From assembly GCA_964625855.1 (NCBI GenBank), contig CAZVFC010000001.1, forward strand, positions 247,106-311,105: a stretch of DNA of 64,000 nt, read 5' to 3'. Positions 33,337 to 42,030 of the stretch are shown here, piece by piece; the stretch's first letter is position 1, and each line of letters begins with the position of its first letter. A program made the translations under genes and the position numbers. This stretch comes from JAPLUA01 sp964625855 (GTDB taxonomy: Bacteria > Verrucomicrobiota > Verrucomicrobiia > Limisphaerales > UBA8199). The notes beneath the pieces are model-generated. The model saw only the letters and a list, made by a program, of their open reading frames with translations, made no database searches and was not told the origin of the DNA.

Positions 33337-35433
33337 ATGAATACTCGTTTTACTGTAACCGCGGCGGCGTTGGCGGCCTGCGCCACACTCCTGCGCGCCA
33401 GCCTGCAAGCAACCCCCGTGACTGACTGGCATACTTTCAAGGCCTCGCCGGCGACCACCCTCGCCGGCCAGGGCACCAACAGCCCGGTCCTGGGCAGCAC
33501 CAGCGTGTCGGCGGCGGCGGCGTTTCTCGTCGGCTACTTCGGTCCGCTCGCCCTGACCAACGAGGGTGACCGGATCACCCTCACCTTCGACGCGAGGTTC
33601 AACGATGCGGTGGGGATGGGCAGCGCCGGAGACCAATTCCGGTTCGGCCTGTACGACATCAATGCCTCTGCCAAAGCAACCGCCGACAACACCGCCTCGG
33701 CCGGGGTAGCCGGTCAGACCGATAATTGGAACGGCTACCGGTTCGGCGTGAGGTCGGGCACCGGCACCGGCAGCACCGGGAGCATTCGCGAGCGGGGCAC
33801 GGGAGCGGACCTCAACCCGATGGCCAACGCCCAGACCACCCTGCTTGGCTCGCCCACCGGCGACCAACTCCTTTGGAGCGGCGCCGTCAACGGAGCCGGC
33901 GGTGCGCTCTATTCCGGTGCCCTGATGCTGGAGCGAACCCCTGCGGGCGTGGCGCTGGCGGGGCACTTCTTTGGGAACGGCACGACCAACCTCTTCGCCG
34001 CCAACGATAACGACCCGGTTTGGCCGGTCAACTACTCGGTCGTCGCATTCTTGAACGGCGGCTCGCTAAACTGCGATCAAGTCCTGCTCGATAACGTCAC
34101 CGTTCAGTACGGCCTTTCCAACGCCCTGCAAATCACCAGCGCGCCGGCCGGCCGGACCGTCTTTGCCGGCCAACCGGTCACGTTCCGTGTCGCCTGGTCC
34201 GGCAGCGGCATCATCCCCTCGATTCAATGGCTGGAGAATGGCTTCGACATTTTTGGCGCGACCAGTGCCAGCTACACAATCCCATCCGCTGCCCTCTATC
34301 AAAACACCTACACCTACAGCGCGAGAATCAGCAACGTCTTTGGCGACAGCGTCACCAGCGCCGCCGCCACCCTCACCGTGCTTGAAGACACCAACCCGCC
34401 GGTCGTGCTCTCGGCTTCGAGCCTGGTGTCCAACAGCCTGAACGTCATCTTCTCGGAGCCGGTGGACCCGGTCACCTCGCAGGATTGGAACAACTACACC
34501 CTCAGCGGCCACACGATCTCGTCCGTCTCCCTGCTTGGCGACACCAATGTGCAGATCATCGTGGAGCCCCCCATCGGCGCTGATTACCTCCTGGGGATCC
34601 AGAACGTCAAGGACATCGCCGGAAATACGGTGGCGGCAACGAACGTCGCCGGCGTCGCTCATGGGTTCCAGGACTCCGTCATGATTGGGATCAGTGACGG
34701 CCTGGGTTTTGCCCTCAATAACAAGCTGGTTGGTCACGCCGGCGGCGACAGCATTTTCGATGCGAGCGACCACTTCCAGTTCATCTATAGGCCAGTCTCC
34801 GGCGACTTCGACATGGCGGTGCGCGTCGAGTCGTTGCTCAATACCGATCTGAACGCCCGGGCCGGCCTGATGGCGCGCCCGGATACGTTCTTCGACAGCC
34901 GTAACGTGCTGATGGAGGCCACGCCGACCCGGTTCATTTTCCAGTACCGCACCAATAGCGCGGAAGCGACCCTGGCGGTTAATCCGCCGCGACCGCCGAC
35001 CACCTACCCTGACTGCTGGATCCGGCTGGTGCGGAGCGGGTCCGTGTTCACGGGCTATTCGAGCACCAATCATGGCGTTTGGACCCTCATTGCCAGCCAC
35101 GACACCTCGATGGGAACCGCCGGCGCCTACCCCAACGACATCCTGCTCGGCCTGGCGATCAGCAGCGGCAATCCCAACCTGGTCACGCGCGCGCAGTTCA
35201 GCGACTTCGGTCCGGCGGTTGTCCTGGTCCCGCCGACCCTGGCGGTTGCGCCCAGCGGCAGCGACCTGGAGGTGAGTTGGGGGACGGCTTCGATTGGTTT
35301 CACCCTGCAGGCCACCCCGAGTTTGGCCACGCCGATCATCTGGACCAACGTGCCGAACAGCAGTGTGACCAACCGCGTCTTCGTGCCTGCCGCTTCCAGT
35401 GCATCATTCTTCCGGGCCATCTATCAGCCGTGA
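33337..35433 (+). CDS. multidomain secreted protein (Ig-like, DUF1349-like, C-terminal module)
   Basis: 698 residues from ATG 33337, after AAAGGTCGGAAT. Signal peptide (TVTAAALAACATLLRASLQA), then the same FRFGLYDINASAKAT-type domain as the previous protein. Next are an Ig-like domain (GRTVFAGQPVTFRVAWSGSG, about 270-350), an SbsA-type segment (VVLSASSLVSNSLNVIFSEP) and a DUF1349-like concanavalin fold (FQFIYRPVSGDFDMAVRVES, about 480-610). The C-terminal beta module ends FFRAIYQP. Likely a polysaccharide-binding or surface protein. The longer frame from 33208 overlaps the previous gene and was not used. Confidence 0.78.
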   Translation: MNTRFTVTAAALAACATLLRASLQATPVTDWHTFKASPATTLAGQGTNSPVLGSTSVSAAAAFLVGYFGPLALTNEGDRITLTFDARFNDAVGMGSAGDQFRFGLYDINASAKATADNTASAGVAGQTDNWNGYRFGVRSGTGTGSTGSIRERGTGADLNPMANAQTTLLGSPTGDQLLWSGAVNGAGGALYSGALMLERTPAGVALAGHFFGNGTTNLFAANDNDPVWPVNYSVVAFLNGGSLNCDQVLLDNVTVQYGLSNALQITSAPAGRTVFAGQPVTFRVAWSGSGIIPSIQWLENGFDIFGATSASYTIPSAALYQNTYTYSARISNVFGDSVTSAAATLTVLEDTNPPVVLSASSLVSNSLNVIFSEPVDPVTSQDWNNYTLSGHTISSVSLLGDTNVQIIVEPPIGADYLLGIQNVKDIAGNTVAATNVAGVAHGFQDSVMIGISDGLGFALNNKLVGHAGGDSIFDASDHFQFIYRPVSGDFDMAVRVESLLNTDLNARAGLMARPDTFFDSRNVLMEATPTRFIFQYRTNSAEATLAVNPPRPPTTYPDCWIRLVRSGSVFTGYSSTNHGVWTLIASHDTSMGTAGAYPNDILLGLAISSGNPNLVTRAQFSDFGPAVVLVPPTLAVAPSGSDLEVSWGTASIGFTLQATPSLATPIIWTNVPNSSVTNRVFVPAASSASFFRAIYQP

Positions 35434-36691
35434 TCGGCGGCTAAGGCCCCCCATCCGCCTGGTCGTGCTCTGCTTGCTGGCCAGCATGGTTTTCCCGCCG
35501 ACGGGGCGGGGGGCGATCACCTATGTGGATGCGACGACGGCGAGCACCACCCTGGAAGGTGGCGTGGTTCTGGCGCCCGGCGCCAATTACACGAGCGGCT
35601 CCAGCCCCGGCGCGATGGACAACCTCTGGCACCTGCGGACGGGCGCGGGCAACGGGGGCAATGGCGTTTGGACGGCCGACGAATCCGCCAGCGGCAGCGA
35701 GGATGTGCCGCCGCTGGTCACGTTCGTGAGCTTTGCCGAAGCCGGCGGGTATCGCCTGTTTGCTTACCTGTGGGATTCGGAAGACCCGGCCGAGGATTGG
35801 GATGCGAAAGTCCGGGTTGGTGCCACCGGGAGATACTCGAAAATCCAGGCCTCCGAGATTGACCCGGCAGACCCCGCTCGCTTCAGTGGCGTGGTGGTAA
35901 CCCGCGAACCCCCGCGTCGCCTGGTTCAAGTTCCCCTTGGCGTGGTGGTCGTGGCGGCGGGGGAAACGGCGGCGGTATGCATTGACGATGATACGACGGT
36001 TGGCGCGCGTTGTACCTGGTATGATGGCGTCGGCTACGAAAAGGTATTCGGCGCTCTGGGCGAGCGCATTATTGCCATTGACTGCAACAAGACCAACGCT
36101 CCCGCGGCGCCCTCGCAGGCCATGTTCCGGCTGATCACCGGCTCTGGCACCAGCAGCCAGAACTCCACCAACCTTGCCAGGCAAGTTGGCCCCTACAGCG
36201 TGTGCTTGTCCAAGGCCGGCACACCCAACTTCGAGTTCCGCGGCGCCAACGGCGACCCCAGCCGGGTCATCCCGGGCGGCCCTACCAGCCGGTCGTTCCT
36301 GGTCGCCGACTTTCTGGCGGCTCGGGACGGAACGATCTGCCTCGCGATTTCCAACTTGGCAGCCGGGACCTACCTCTTCCGCAGCTATCACCTTGAGACC
36401 CTTACCAACTCCGCCAACCTGGGATACGCCCAGGGGAGTTCTTCCATCACGCCCAACACCCTCTGTGCCCGTGTCGCCGGTTCGCTCGAAGCAATCGTCC
36501 AGCCGACTTACCTCGGCGCCCTCGGGCTCGCCACGACGTTTATCAGCGACGCGGACATCCCGACGCTGGCCTTTCCCGTAGTCACGGACGGAACCAGCGC
36601 GGTGATCATTACGCTGTCGGCCCTCTACACCAACGGGGTGGATCGGTTCATCTTCCTCAACGGGTTCGAAGTCTTCAGCGCCCTGCCATGA
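35399..36691 (+). CDS. secreted protein of unknown function
   Basis: 430 residues from GTG 35399, overlapping the previous gene by 35 bases. The hydrophobic segment LVVLCLLASMVFPPTGRGA suggests a signal peptide, and the true start may lie nearer to it. The body is beta-rich with GYRLFAYLWDSEDPAEDWDAKV and a central Asp-rich stretch (VCIDDDTTVGARCTWYDGVGYEKVF). It has no C-terminal module and no sortase or PEP-CTERM signal. Not assigned to a family. Its stop overlaps the sulfatase start (ATGA). Confidence 0.6.
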   Translation: MHHSSGPSISRDRRLRPPIRLVVLCLLASMVFPPTGRGAITYVDATTASTTLEGGVVLAPGANYTSGSSPGAMDNLWHLRTGAGNGGNGVWTADESASGSEDVPPLVTFVSFAEAGGYRLFAYLWDSEDPAEDWDAKVRVGATGRYSKIQASEIDPADPARFSGVVVTREPPRRLVQVPLGVVVVAAGETAAVCIDDDTTVGARCTWYDGVGYEKVFGALGERIIAIDCNKTNAPAAPSQAMFRLITGSGTSSQNSTNLARQVGPYSVCLSKAGTPNFEFRGANGDPSRVIPGGPTSRSFLVADFLAARDGTICLAISNLAAGTYLFRSYHLETLTNSANLGYAQGSSSITPNTLCARVAGSLEAIVQPTYLGALGLATTFISDADIPTLAFPVVTDGTSAVIITLSALYTNGVDRFIFLNGFEVFSALP

Positions 36692-38661
36692 ACTCGACGA
36701 TCCGCTGCGGCCGGCCTTGCCCCGTGCTTGGTAGCTTGCGCCCTCCAGCCCTCCGCGGCAACGGCCGCCTCCGACCGATCATTACGACCCTCCTCGCCGC
36801 TCTGGTGACCACCTCGTGTCTGGCGACCCATAACGTCCTCTTGATTGCGGTTGATGACTTGCGGCCAGAGCTGAATTGCTACGGGGCCACGCACATCGTC
36901 AGCCCCAGCATGGACCGGCTCGCGCAGGCGGGCCGTGTCTTCCGGCATCATTACGTCTCGGTGCCCACCTGCGGCGCCTCGCGTTTCTCGCTCCTGACGG
37001 GCAAGCGCCCGACGACACTCCTTGACACGAGGAACAACGCCTTCGACCAATTGCTGGGCTCGGAAGGGTCTAACCCGGAGTCCTTTGTGCACCTGTTCCG
37101 GCGCGGCGGCTGGCACACGGCGTGCCTGGGGAAGGTCAGCGATGAGCCCGACGGCTTCGCCTGGAACACTTCCGCCGCTCTGGGGAACAGCGACCGCGGG
37201 CGCATCAGTGTCGCGAAAGCGGAGATGCCTTTCTCCTGGGATGAGATTGTCTTTGGCCACGATAAGTGGGGAGCACGATGCAATCCGATCTTCAATTACG
37301 CCGACGGCAGCGGGCGCACGGCCGACGTGTCCCCGGCCTACGAGATTGGCACCAACCTGGTTGATGAGGACTACCTCGACGGTCAAATCGCCCGGGCCGC
37401 GGTGGCCAAGCTCGAAGAGTTCAAGCAGGAACGCACCCGGTTCCTCCTGGCGGTGGGCTTCGTGCGGCCCCACCTCCCCTTCAACGCGCCAAAGTTCTAT
37501 TTCGATCTCTACGATCCGAACACGTTGCCGGCTCCCTTTCCGCTCACGGCCCCGACCAACGCCCTTTCCGGCACCGCGGAACAAAGCCAGGAGTTGGAGA
37601 ACTACAACCACGGGTATTACCCAGGCGATCCCGGCACCTACAACGATGACGCCTATCGGCGTCGGCTCCGCTGGGCCTACTTCGCCAGCGTCAGCTACGT
37701 GGACGCCCAGATCGGCAAGGTCCTCGATGCGCTCGATTCCCTCGGCCTGGCGAATAACACCATCGTCGTCCTGTGGGGCGACAACGGCTGGTGCCTGGAC
37801 GATTACGACCTGCTGGGCAAACACCTGGTGCTCGAGCGCGGCGTCCACTGCCCCCTCATCATCCGCGTGCCCGGGATGAAATTCCCCGGCCGCGGCACCG
37901 ACGGGATTGTCGAGAGCATTGACATCTACCCGACGCTCGCCCGGTTGTGCGGCCTGACGCCTCCGGCGACCGTCAACGGCACCAGCCTCGTGCCGATGCT
38001 CAACAACCCCGATGCGACAGGCAAAGGGTGGGCGTATTCCCGCGACATGGGCAACCTCACCCAGGACACGATCCGCACCGAACGCTGGCGGCTGGTTCGC
38101 GTCAACTCGTTCTACGATCTCTATGACTTCCACGCCTCTCCTTACGAGGTGAACGATGTGTCCGGCCTCTACCCGGACGTCGTCAGCGGCCTGGTCGCTA
38201 CCAACCTGAACGTTCAATCCACACGCGTCGGCACCACGAACTTCAACTCCTGGAAGCGGGCCTTCTTCACGCCCGCCGAGCAAACCAACTCCGCCATCAG
38301 CAGTCCTCAAGCTGATCCCGACGCCGATGGAGTTCCCAACCTCTTCGAGTGCCTCGGCGCGACCAATCCACGGGACGCGGCTGAGGGACGGCGGCTGATT
38401 GGCGAGGTGCGCGACTTGTCAACCTACGGTTTGCCGGGCGAGTTCTTCACCGGGCGGTTCACCGCATCGGCCCTGGTGGATGATATCGCGTTTTCGCCCG
38501 AGGGCTCCTCGACTTTGGGGAATTGGACTGCATCGGCGCTGGCCTTTGTCACCAACGCATTCCTGGGGAGCGGACTCTACGAATACCTCTATCGCAGCAC
38601 GGACAGTGTGGCTTCAAGGCCCGTGGGCTTTGTTCGCCTCTTGGCGGAACAGACGCCATAA
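36688..38661 (+). CDS. secreted sulfatase (iduronate-2-sulfatase-like)
   Basis: 657 residues. A membrane/signal segment at about 31-48, then a type I sulfatase domain. LLIAVDDLRPELNCYG carries the metal-binding aspartates, and the formylglycine site is C95-G96-A97-S98-R99 (CGASR in VPTCGASRFSLLTGKRP). RPHLPFNAPKF and the GDNGWCLDDYDLLGKH block follow. The usual motif is C-x-P-x-R; alanine is an accepted variant of C/S-x-A/P-x-R but less common. A calcium-like repeat (DPDADGVPNLFECLGATNP) and a C-terminal beta module end VRLLAEQTP. Likely releases sulfate from a sulfated polysaccharide. The anaerobic or aerobic maturase is not in this window. Confidence 0.9.
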   Translation: MNSTIRCGRPCPVLGSLRPPALRGNGRLRPIITTLLAALVTTSCLATHNVLLIAVDDLRPELNCYGATHIVSPSMDRLAQAGRVFRHHYVSVPTCGASRFSLLTGKRPTTLLDTRNNAFDQLLGSEGSNPESFVHLFRRGGWHTACLGKVSDEPDGFAWNTSAALGNSDRGRISVAKAEMPFSWDEIVFGHDKWGARCNPIFNYADGSGRTADVSPAYEIGTNLVDEDYLDGQIARAAVAKLEEFKQERTRFLLAVGFVRPHLPFNAPKFYFDLYDPNTLPAPFPLTAPTNALSGTAEQSQELENYNHGYYPGDPGTYNDDAYRRRLRWAYFASVSYVDAQIGKVLDALDSLGLANNTIVVLWGDNGWCLDDYDLLGKHLVLERGVHCPLIIRVPGMKFPGRGTDGIVESIDIYPTLARLCGLTPPATVNGTSLVPMLNNPDATGKGWAYSRDMGNLTQDTIRTERWRLVRVNSFYDLYDFHASPYEVNDVSGLYPDVVSGLVATNLNVQSTRVGTTNFNSWKRAFFTPAEQTNSAISSPQADPDADGVPNLFECLGATNPRDAAEGRRLIGEVRDLSTYGLPGEFFTGRFTASALVDDIAFSPEGSSTLGNWTASALAFVTNAFLGSGLYEYLYRSTDSVASRPVGFVRLLAEQTP

Positions 38662-38734
38662 AGGACGGCCCTTTCCGCAACACGCACGTCACAGAGCGAG
38701 CGGGGCATGCTGACATTTGTGGCCACAATTGGCG

Positions 38735-39535
38735 TTATAGTCTCACTTCCTCACGCTTCCGCTGGGTGAACCGGCAATAGTGGGTGTAGCCGGCGCTGTG
38801 GGCCAGTTGGACGGCTTCGGCAAAATGCAGCCCGACTTCCTTGGGCGCATGGGCATCGGAGCCGAAGGTGATGGGCACGCGCAGTTGCGCGGCGAGGTGA
38901 AGGATCCGGGGGCTGGGATAGATCTCTTTGCAGTCTTTGCGCAGGCCGGCGGTATTGAGCTCGATGGCGGCGCCGCGGCGTTTGGCGGCTTGCAGGAAGT
39001 TCTGGAACAGCCGCGTGCAATCCGCCTTGGGATAAATGCCGAACTTCTTGCACAAGTCCACGTGGCCGAGGATGTCGAAGAGGCCGGAGTCTGCCGCCGC
39101 GGTCAGCCGCTCGAAATAGAGGGTCCAGACCTCCAGCGGATCGCGCTTCTCCCACTCCGAGATGGCGGCTGGATTGTCAACGGCCCAGGAGTCCGCGACG
39201 TAATGCACGGAGCCGATGAAGTAGTCCCACGGATGCCGCGCCCCCAGGTCCCGGACCCAGTCCTCGCCTCCGGGCACGTAGTCCACTTCAAGCGCGAGCT
39301 TGATCGAGAGGTCCGGATGGTCACGCCGGGTTTGCTCGACCCGCGCGACGTAGTCGTCGAGTTCCGACAGCTTCATGCGCCAGTCGTCGAAGTCGTCCCG
39401 CGGCATTGGGTTGTGGTCGGAGAAACCGATCTCCTTGAGGCCCCTTTTGAGGGCTTGGGCGGCCAGTTCGCTCGGCTCGCCGGTGGCATGGCGGCAGAGC
39501 GGAGTGTGCGTATGATAGTCTGCGGGTAGAGCCAT
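38735..39535 (-). CDS. PHP-domain histidinol-phosphatase
   Basis: 266 residues from ATG 39535 (MALPADYHTHTPLCRHATGE); the longer frame is not used. The PHP metal-binding motifs are visible: HTHTPLCRH, the FSDHNPM block, ALEVDYVPGGED, FIGSVHYV, LGHVDLCKKFG and ITFGSDAHAPKEVG. Matches HisJ-type histidinol-phosphatase, which removes phosphate from L-histidinol phosphate in the cytosol. It stands alone, so a different phosphoester substrate is possible. Confidence 0.88.
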   Translation of the reverse strand: MALPADYHTHTPLCRHATGEPSELAAQALKRGLKEIGFSDHNPMPRDDFDDWRMKLSELDDYVARVEQTRRDHPDLSIKLALEVDYVPGGEDWVRDLGARHPWDYFIGSVHYVADSWAVDNPAAISEWEKRDPLEVWTLYFERLTAAADSGLFDILGHVDLCKKFGIYPKADCTRLFQNFLQAAKRRGAAIELNTAGLRKDCKEIYPSPRILHLAAQLRVPITFGSDAHAPKEVGLHFAEAVQLAHSAGYTHYCRFTQRKREEVRL

Positions 39536-39679
39536 AGGGAACCCTAGAATAGCCTGTCCTCCGCGGCAAGCGCTTTGCCGGGCGGGCTGGCGGGGCGGCA
39601 AACAGGCGGGGGTCGCAGGCAAACGAAACCACACCGCCCTAAAATTCCGACGCTGCGTGTGCCGGCCTGGGGGCAGGCG

Positions 39680-39715
39680 GCACGACGGCGTCGTGCTTGA
39701 ATCTCGGAAACCGAG
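39680..39715. terminator. tandem hairpins just past the lipoprotein stop
   Basis: GCACGACGGCGTCGTGC (39680-39696, 7-bp stem) and CTCGGAAACCGAG (39703-39715, 5-bp stem) start one base past the minus-strand lipoprotein stop at 39717. No clear U-run follows, so this may be a transcript end or a repeat element. Confidence 0.4.
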
Positions 39716-39716
39716 G

Positions 39717-40061
39717 TTATTGAGGCGGCTTCGGGGGGGCCTTGGCGGCCAACTGCTTCACCTGCTCCATCAAGGCGGTGGCCACTTGTTTCTGTGGCTC
39801 GGTGAGGGTGGGTGTCCCGGCAAGCCTCTGCAATTCGGCCAGCGCCTGGTCATATTGGCCGTAGCGAATAGACATGACCGCTTTGCTGACGCTGGCTTGG
39901 AGCTCGGGTTTGTCGCTCGCGAAAGCCTGCTGGAGCTTGGGCACATCCAGTTTCACCCCGCTGATCTCCATTTGCTCGGAAACCTCCGGCGCTTTACTGC
40001 AGCCCGCCAGGACGAGCGCGCCAGCCATCACGATGCCTGGAATCCATTTTGTCATTTTCAT
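39717..40061 (-). CDS. small lipoprotein of unknown function
   Basis: 114 residues. Lipoprotein signal MKMTKWIPGIVMAGALVLAGC, with the lipobox LVLAGC at 16-21, followed by a helical Gln/Ala/Leu-rich region (LQQAFASDKPELQASVSK, QALAELQRLAGTP) and a proline-rich end. Its position behind the pilin gene suggests a link to the secretion or pilus machinery, but no family is recognised. Confidence 0.75.
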   Translation of the reverse strand: MKMTKWIPGIVMAGALVLAGCSKAPEVSEQMEISGVKLDVPKLQQAFASDKPELQASVSKAVMSIRYGQYDQALAELQRLAGTPTLTEPQKQVATALMEQVKQLAAKAPPKPPQ

Positions 40062-40133
40062 AGTTGCTATGCGGCGCGGCCAACGGCTGCCCAGCCTCGA
40101 ATAGCGCTGGTGCTGCCGTGTCTCAACCTCGCC

Positions 40134-41031
40134 CTACTTGCGGACGGTCGTAATCGTGGACCACCAGATCAGGTCCTTGGCCGTGCCCGCGTCAACGGGT
40201 TGCGGCGTATTGTTGCCTAACGGGAGTTTAGCTCCACTGATGCCCGGTTTCATGTGGCCGCCCAACCATTTTCGGTTGAGGCAATGTCCGTCGGCCATGG
40301 CAAACACGCCTGCGCCGCCGTGGATACTGCTGGGGTAATCAATGATTTTCGGAGCCGGGTCGCCGGGCTGTCCGGCCATCTGGTTGGCCATCGCCGCGTC
40401 ATTGATGCTGCGGGGATGCTCCTCGCCCAGGACCCAGGTTTCTGTGGGCCGACGAATGTCGGACGATTTGCCGTAACACAAGTAGCGCCCCCCCGGATGG
40501 CTCCCCGACCAGCCAGGAGCCAAAATCAAAGACTTGGCTCATGCCATTGACCCGCACGCGCGGGACCGGTTGATTGAGGTTATTATTCACCCGCGTCGGA
40601 TCAGCCGGACACCTCCAGAGTGCACGATTCTTGCCGATATAGGGCATGAGCGGACTCTTGTCAATATAGACACTTGGATCCCAAATCCCCTGGTCTGGCT
40701 GGTCGAAGTTGCCTTGAACCCAGACGACACGGCTGGAGTCGTAAGGTGGAAAGGGTGGATTAGTGGGTTTCAAACTCTCGAGCAGCAGGTCGTAATGATC
40801 GCCGGAATACATACTCCAACCCAGCATCATCTGGCGATTGTTGTTCATGCAGTGTGTCAGCATCGCCTTCTGTTTGGCTCGGGATAAGGCCGGCAACAGC
40901 AGCGATGCCAGAATAGCAATAATGGCAATCACAACCAACAGCTCGATCAGGGTGAACCCGGCAACATTCGCCTGGCCGGAACGAAAGACCGTCAAGCGTC
41001 CCCGGAGGGCAGGTTTGCTCGCTCTATTCAT
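40134..41031 (-). pseudogene. H-X9-DG type II pseudopilin, frameshifted
   Basis: The first part (ATG 41031) encodes a basic leader then VAGFTLIELLVVIAIIAILASLL, the pilin cleavage and helix motif, followed by SMYSGDHYDLLLESLKP. It continues in another frame into YLCYGKSSDIRRPTETWVLG and the family's H-X9-DG end (HGGAGVFAMADG). The frame changes at a run of seven C (G on the coding strand) at 40488-40494; six would restore one continuous reading frame through PSGGRYLCYG. Either a real inactivation, a programmed or phase-variable site, or a base-call error. Minus-strand leader hairpin at 41056-41073. Confidence 0.8.
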
Positions 41032-41055
41032 GTGTATAACGTTCTAATCTTTAAC

Positions 41056-41073
41056 GGTGCATGGAGATGCACC
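41056..41073. promoter_or_regulatory. perfect hairpin in the pilin 5' region
   Basis: GGTGCATGGAGATGCACC is a perfect 7-bp stem with a 4-base loop, 24 bases upstream of the pilin start. The surrounding 340-bp gap (41032-41372) holds no gene I can support. Confidence 0.45.
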
Positions 41074-41372
41074 CGGCCACTACTACTCCCAGCTTAACAG
41101 GATACACAGACCCACGTAAAGGAAAACTTTTGCAGCCCGGCTGGGCGCGGCAGGTCACTCGCCCGGGCGGCGCCGCGCAAAATCTGCGCACATCCCAGGA
41201 CCCCGGCGAGCAGTTCCTGCGCACGCTGGGAGTGGAATACGCGGAATTAGGCCATTTTCATGTTGGCACATCACGTGCGAGCGAACGGCGCGTGCGGCAC
41301 GCAAGGGCCAATGTAGGCCCGTGTGCTTTGCCCAAACGCAACCACAGCAACAGAACAGATCAACAAAAGCAT

Positions 41373-41963
41373 ATGAGAATGAACCAATGGTTGGTAACGG
41401 CCGGCGTCGGCGCCGCCCTGTGCCTGGGAGTCGGCGAACTGCTGGCTCAAGACAGTAACAGCGACAAGAAGGGCGACGGGCGACAGGGCCGAGGTGGACG
41501 GGGCGGGCCCCCGACCGCGGAACAGATGCAACAATGGCAGCAACAGAGAATGGATCGCTACAAGGAGCAACTGGAGATTACCGATGATGCCGAGTGGAAG
41601 GCGGTTCAGCCTCTGATCCAGAAAGTGATGGACGCGCGGATGGCGATGGCAGCCTATAGCGGCTTCGGCCGGGGGGGCATGATGTTCGGTCGCGGGCGCG
41701 GCGGTCCCGAGGGCGGGCCGGGCGACCGGGGCTCGCGCGGAGGGTTCGGCGGGTTTGGCGGCGGCACGTCCAACCCCGAGGTCGAGGCGCTGAACAAAGC
41801 CGTTGAGGGCAAGGCGTCGAACGCGGAGATGAAAGCGGCCGTCGCCAAGTACCAGGAAGCACGCAAGGCCAAGACGGCCGAACTGGAAAAGGCGCAGGCT
41901 GCGCTCCGCAAGGTGCTCTCGGTCCGACAGGAAGGGATTGCCACGTTGAATGGCTGGCTGTAA
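41373..41963 (+). CDS. secreted Gly/Arg-rich coiled-coil protein
   Basis: 196 residues from ATG 41373 (MRMNQWLVTAGVGAALCLGVG signal peptide). A low-complexity Gly/Arg stretch in the middle (GRGGMMFGRGRGG) separates two helical parts; the last (EVEALNKAVEGKASNAEMKAA, then QEARKAKTAELEKAQAALRK) is a clear coiled coil. Possibly an LTXXQ/Spy-like periplasmic protein, but the match is weak. It ends 67 bases before gspE; the space is a heptad array. Confidence 0.65.
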   Translation: MRMNQWLVTAGVGAALCLGVGELLAQDSNSDKKGDGRQGRGGRGGPPTAEQMQQWQQQRMDRYKEQLEITDDAEWKAVQPLIQKVMDARMAMAAYSGFGRGGMMFGRGRGGPEGGPGDRGSRGGFGGFGGGTSNPEVEALNKAVEGKASNAEMKAAVAKYQEARKAKTAELEKAQAALRKVLSVRQEGIATLNGWL

Positions 41964-42030
41964 CCGATGACGCGTGATCCGTGATGGGTGGCGGCAACAC
42001 CGTCACCCGTCAACCATCAGCAGTCGCAAC
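41961..42030. repeat. heptad array filling the space before gspE
   Basis: Ten consecutive 7-bp units run from the TAA of the preceding gene exactly to the gspE ATG: TAACCGA, TGACGCG, TGATCCG, TGATGGG, TGGCGGC, AACACCG, then TCACCCG, TCAACCA, TCAGCAG, TCGCAAC. The first half favours TGA at each unit start and the second TCA. The array leaves no room for a standard ribosome-binding site. Confidence 0.75.

Noticed and set aside
40134..40529. A separate short gene after the pilin
   Set aside because: It is the second half of the same gene, joined by one base change in a run of G; the family C-terminal motif is in it.
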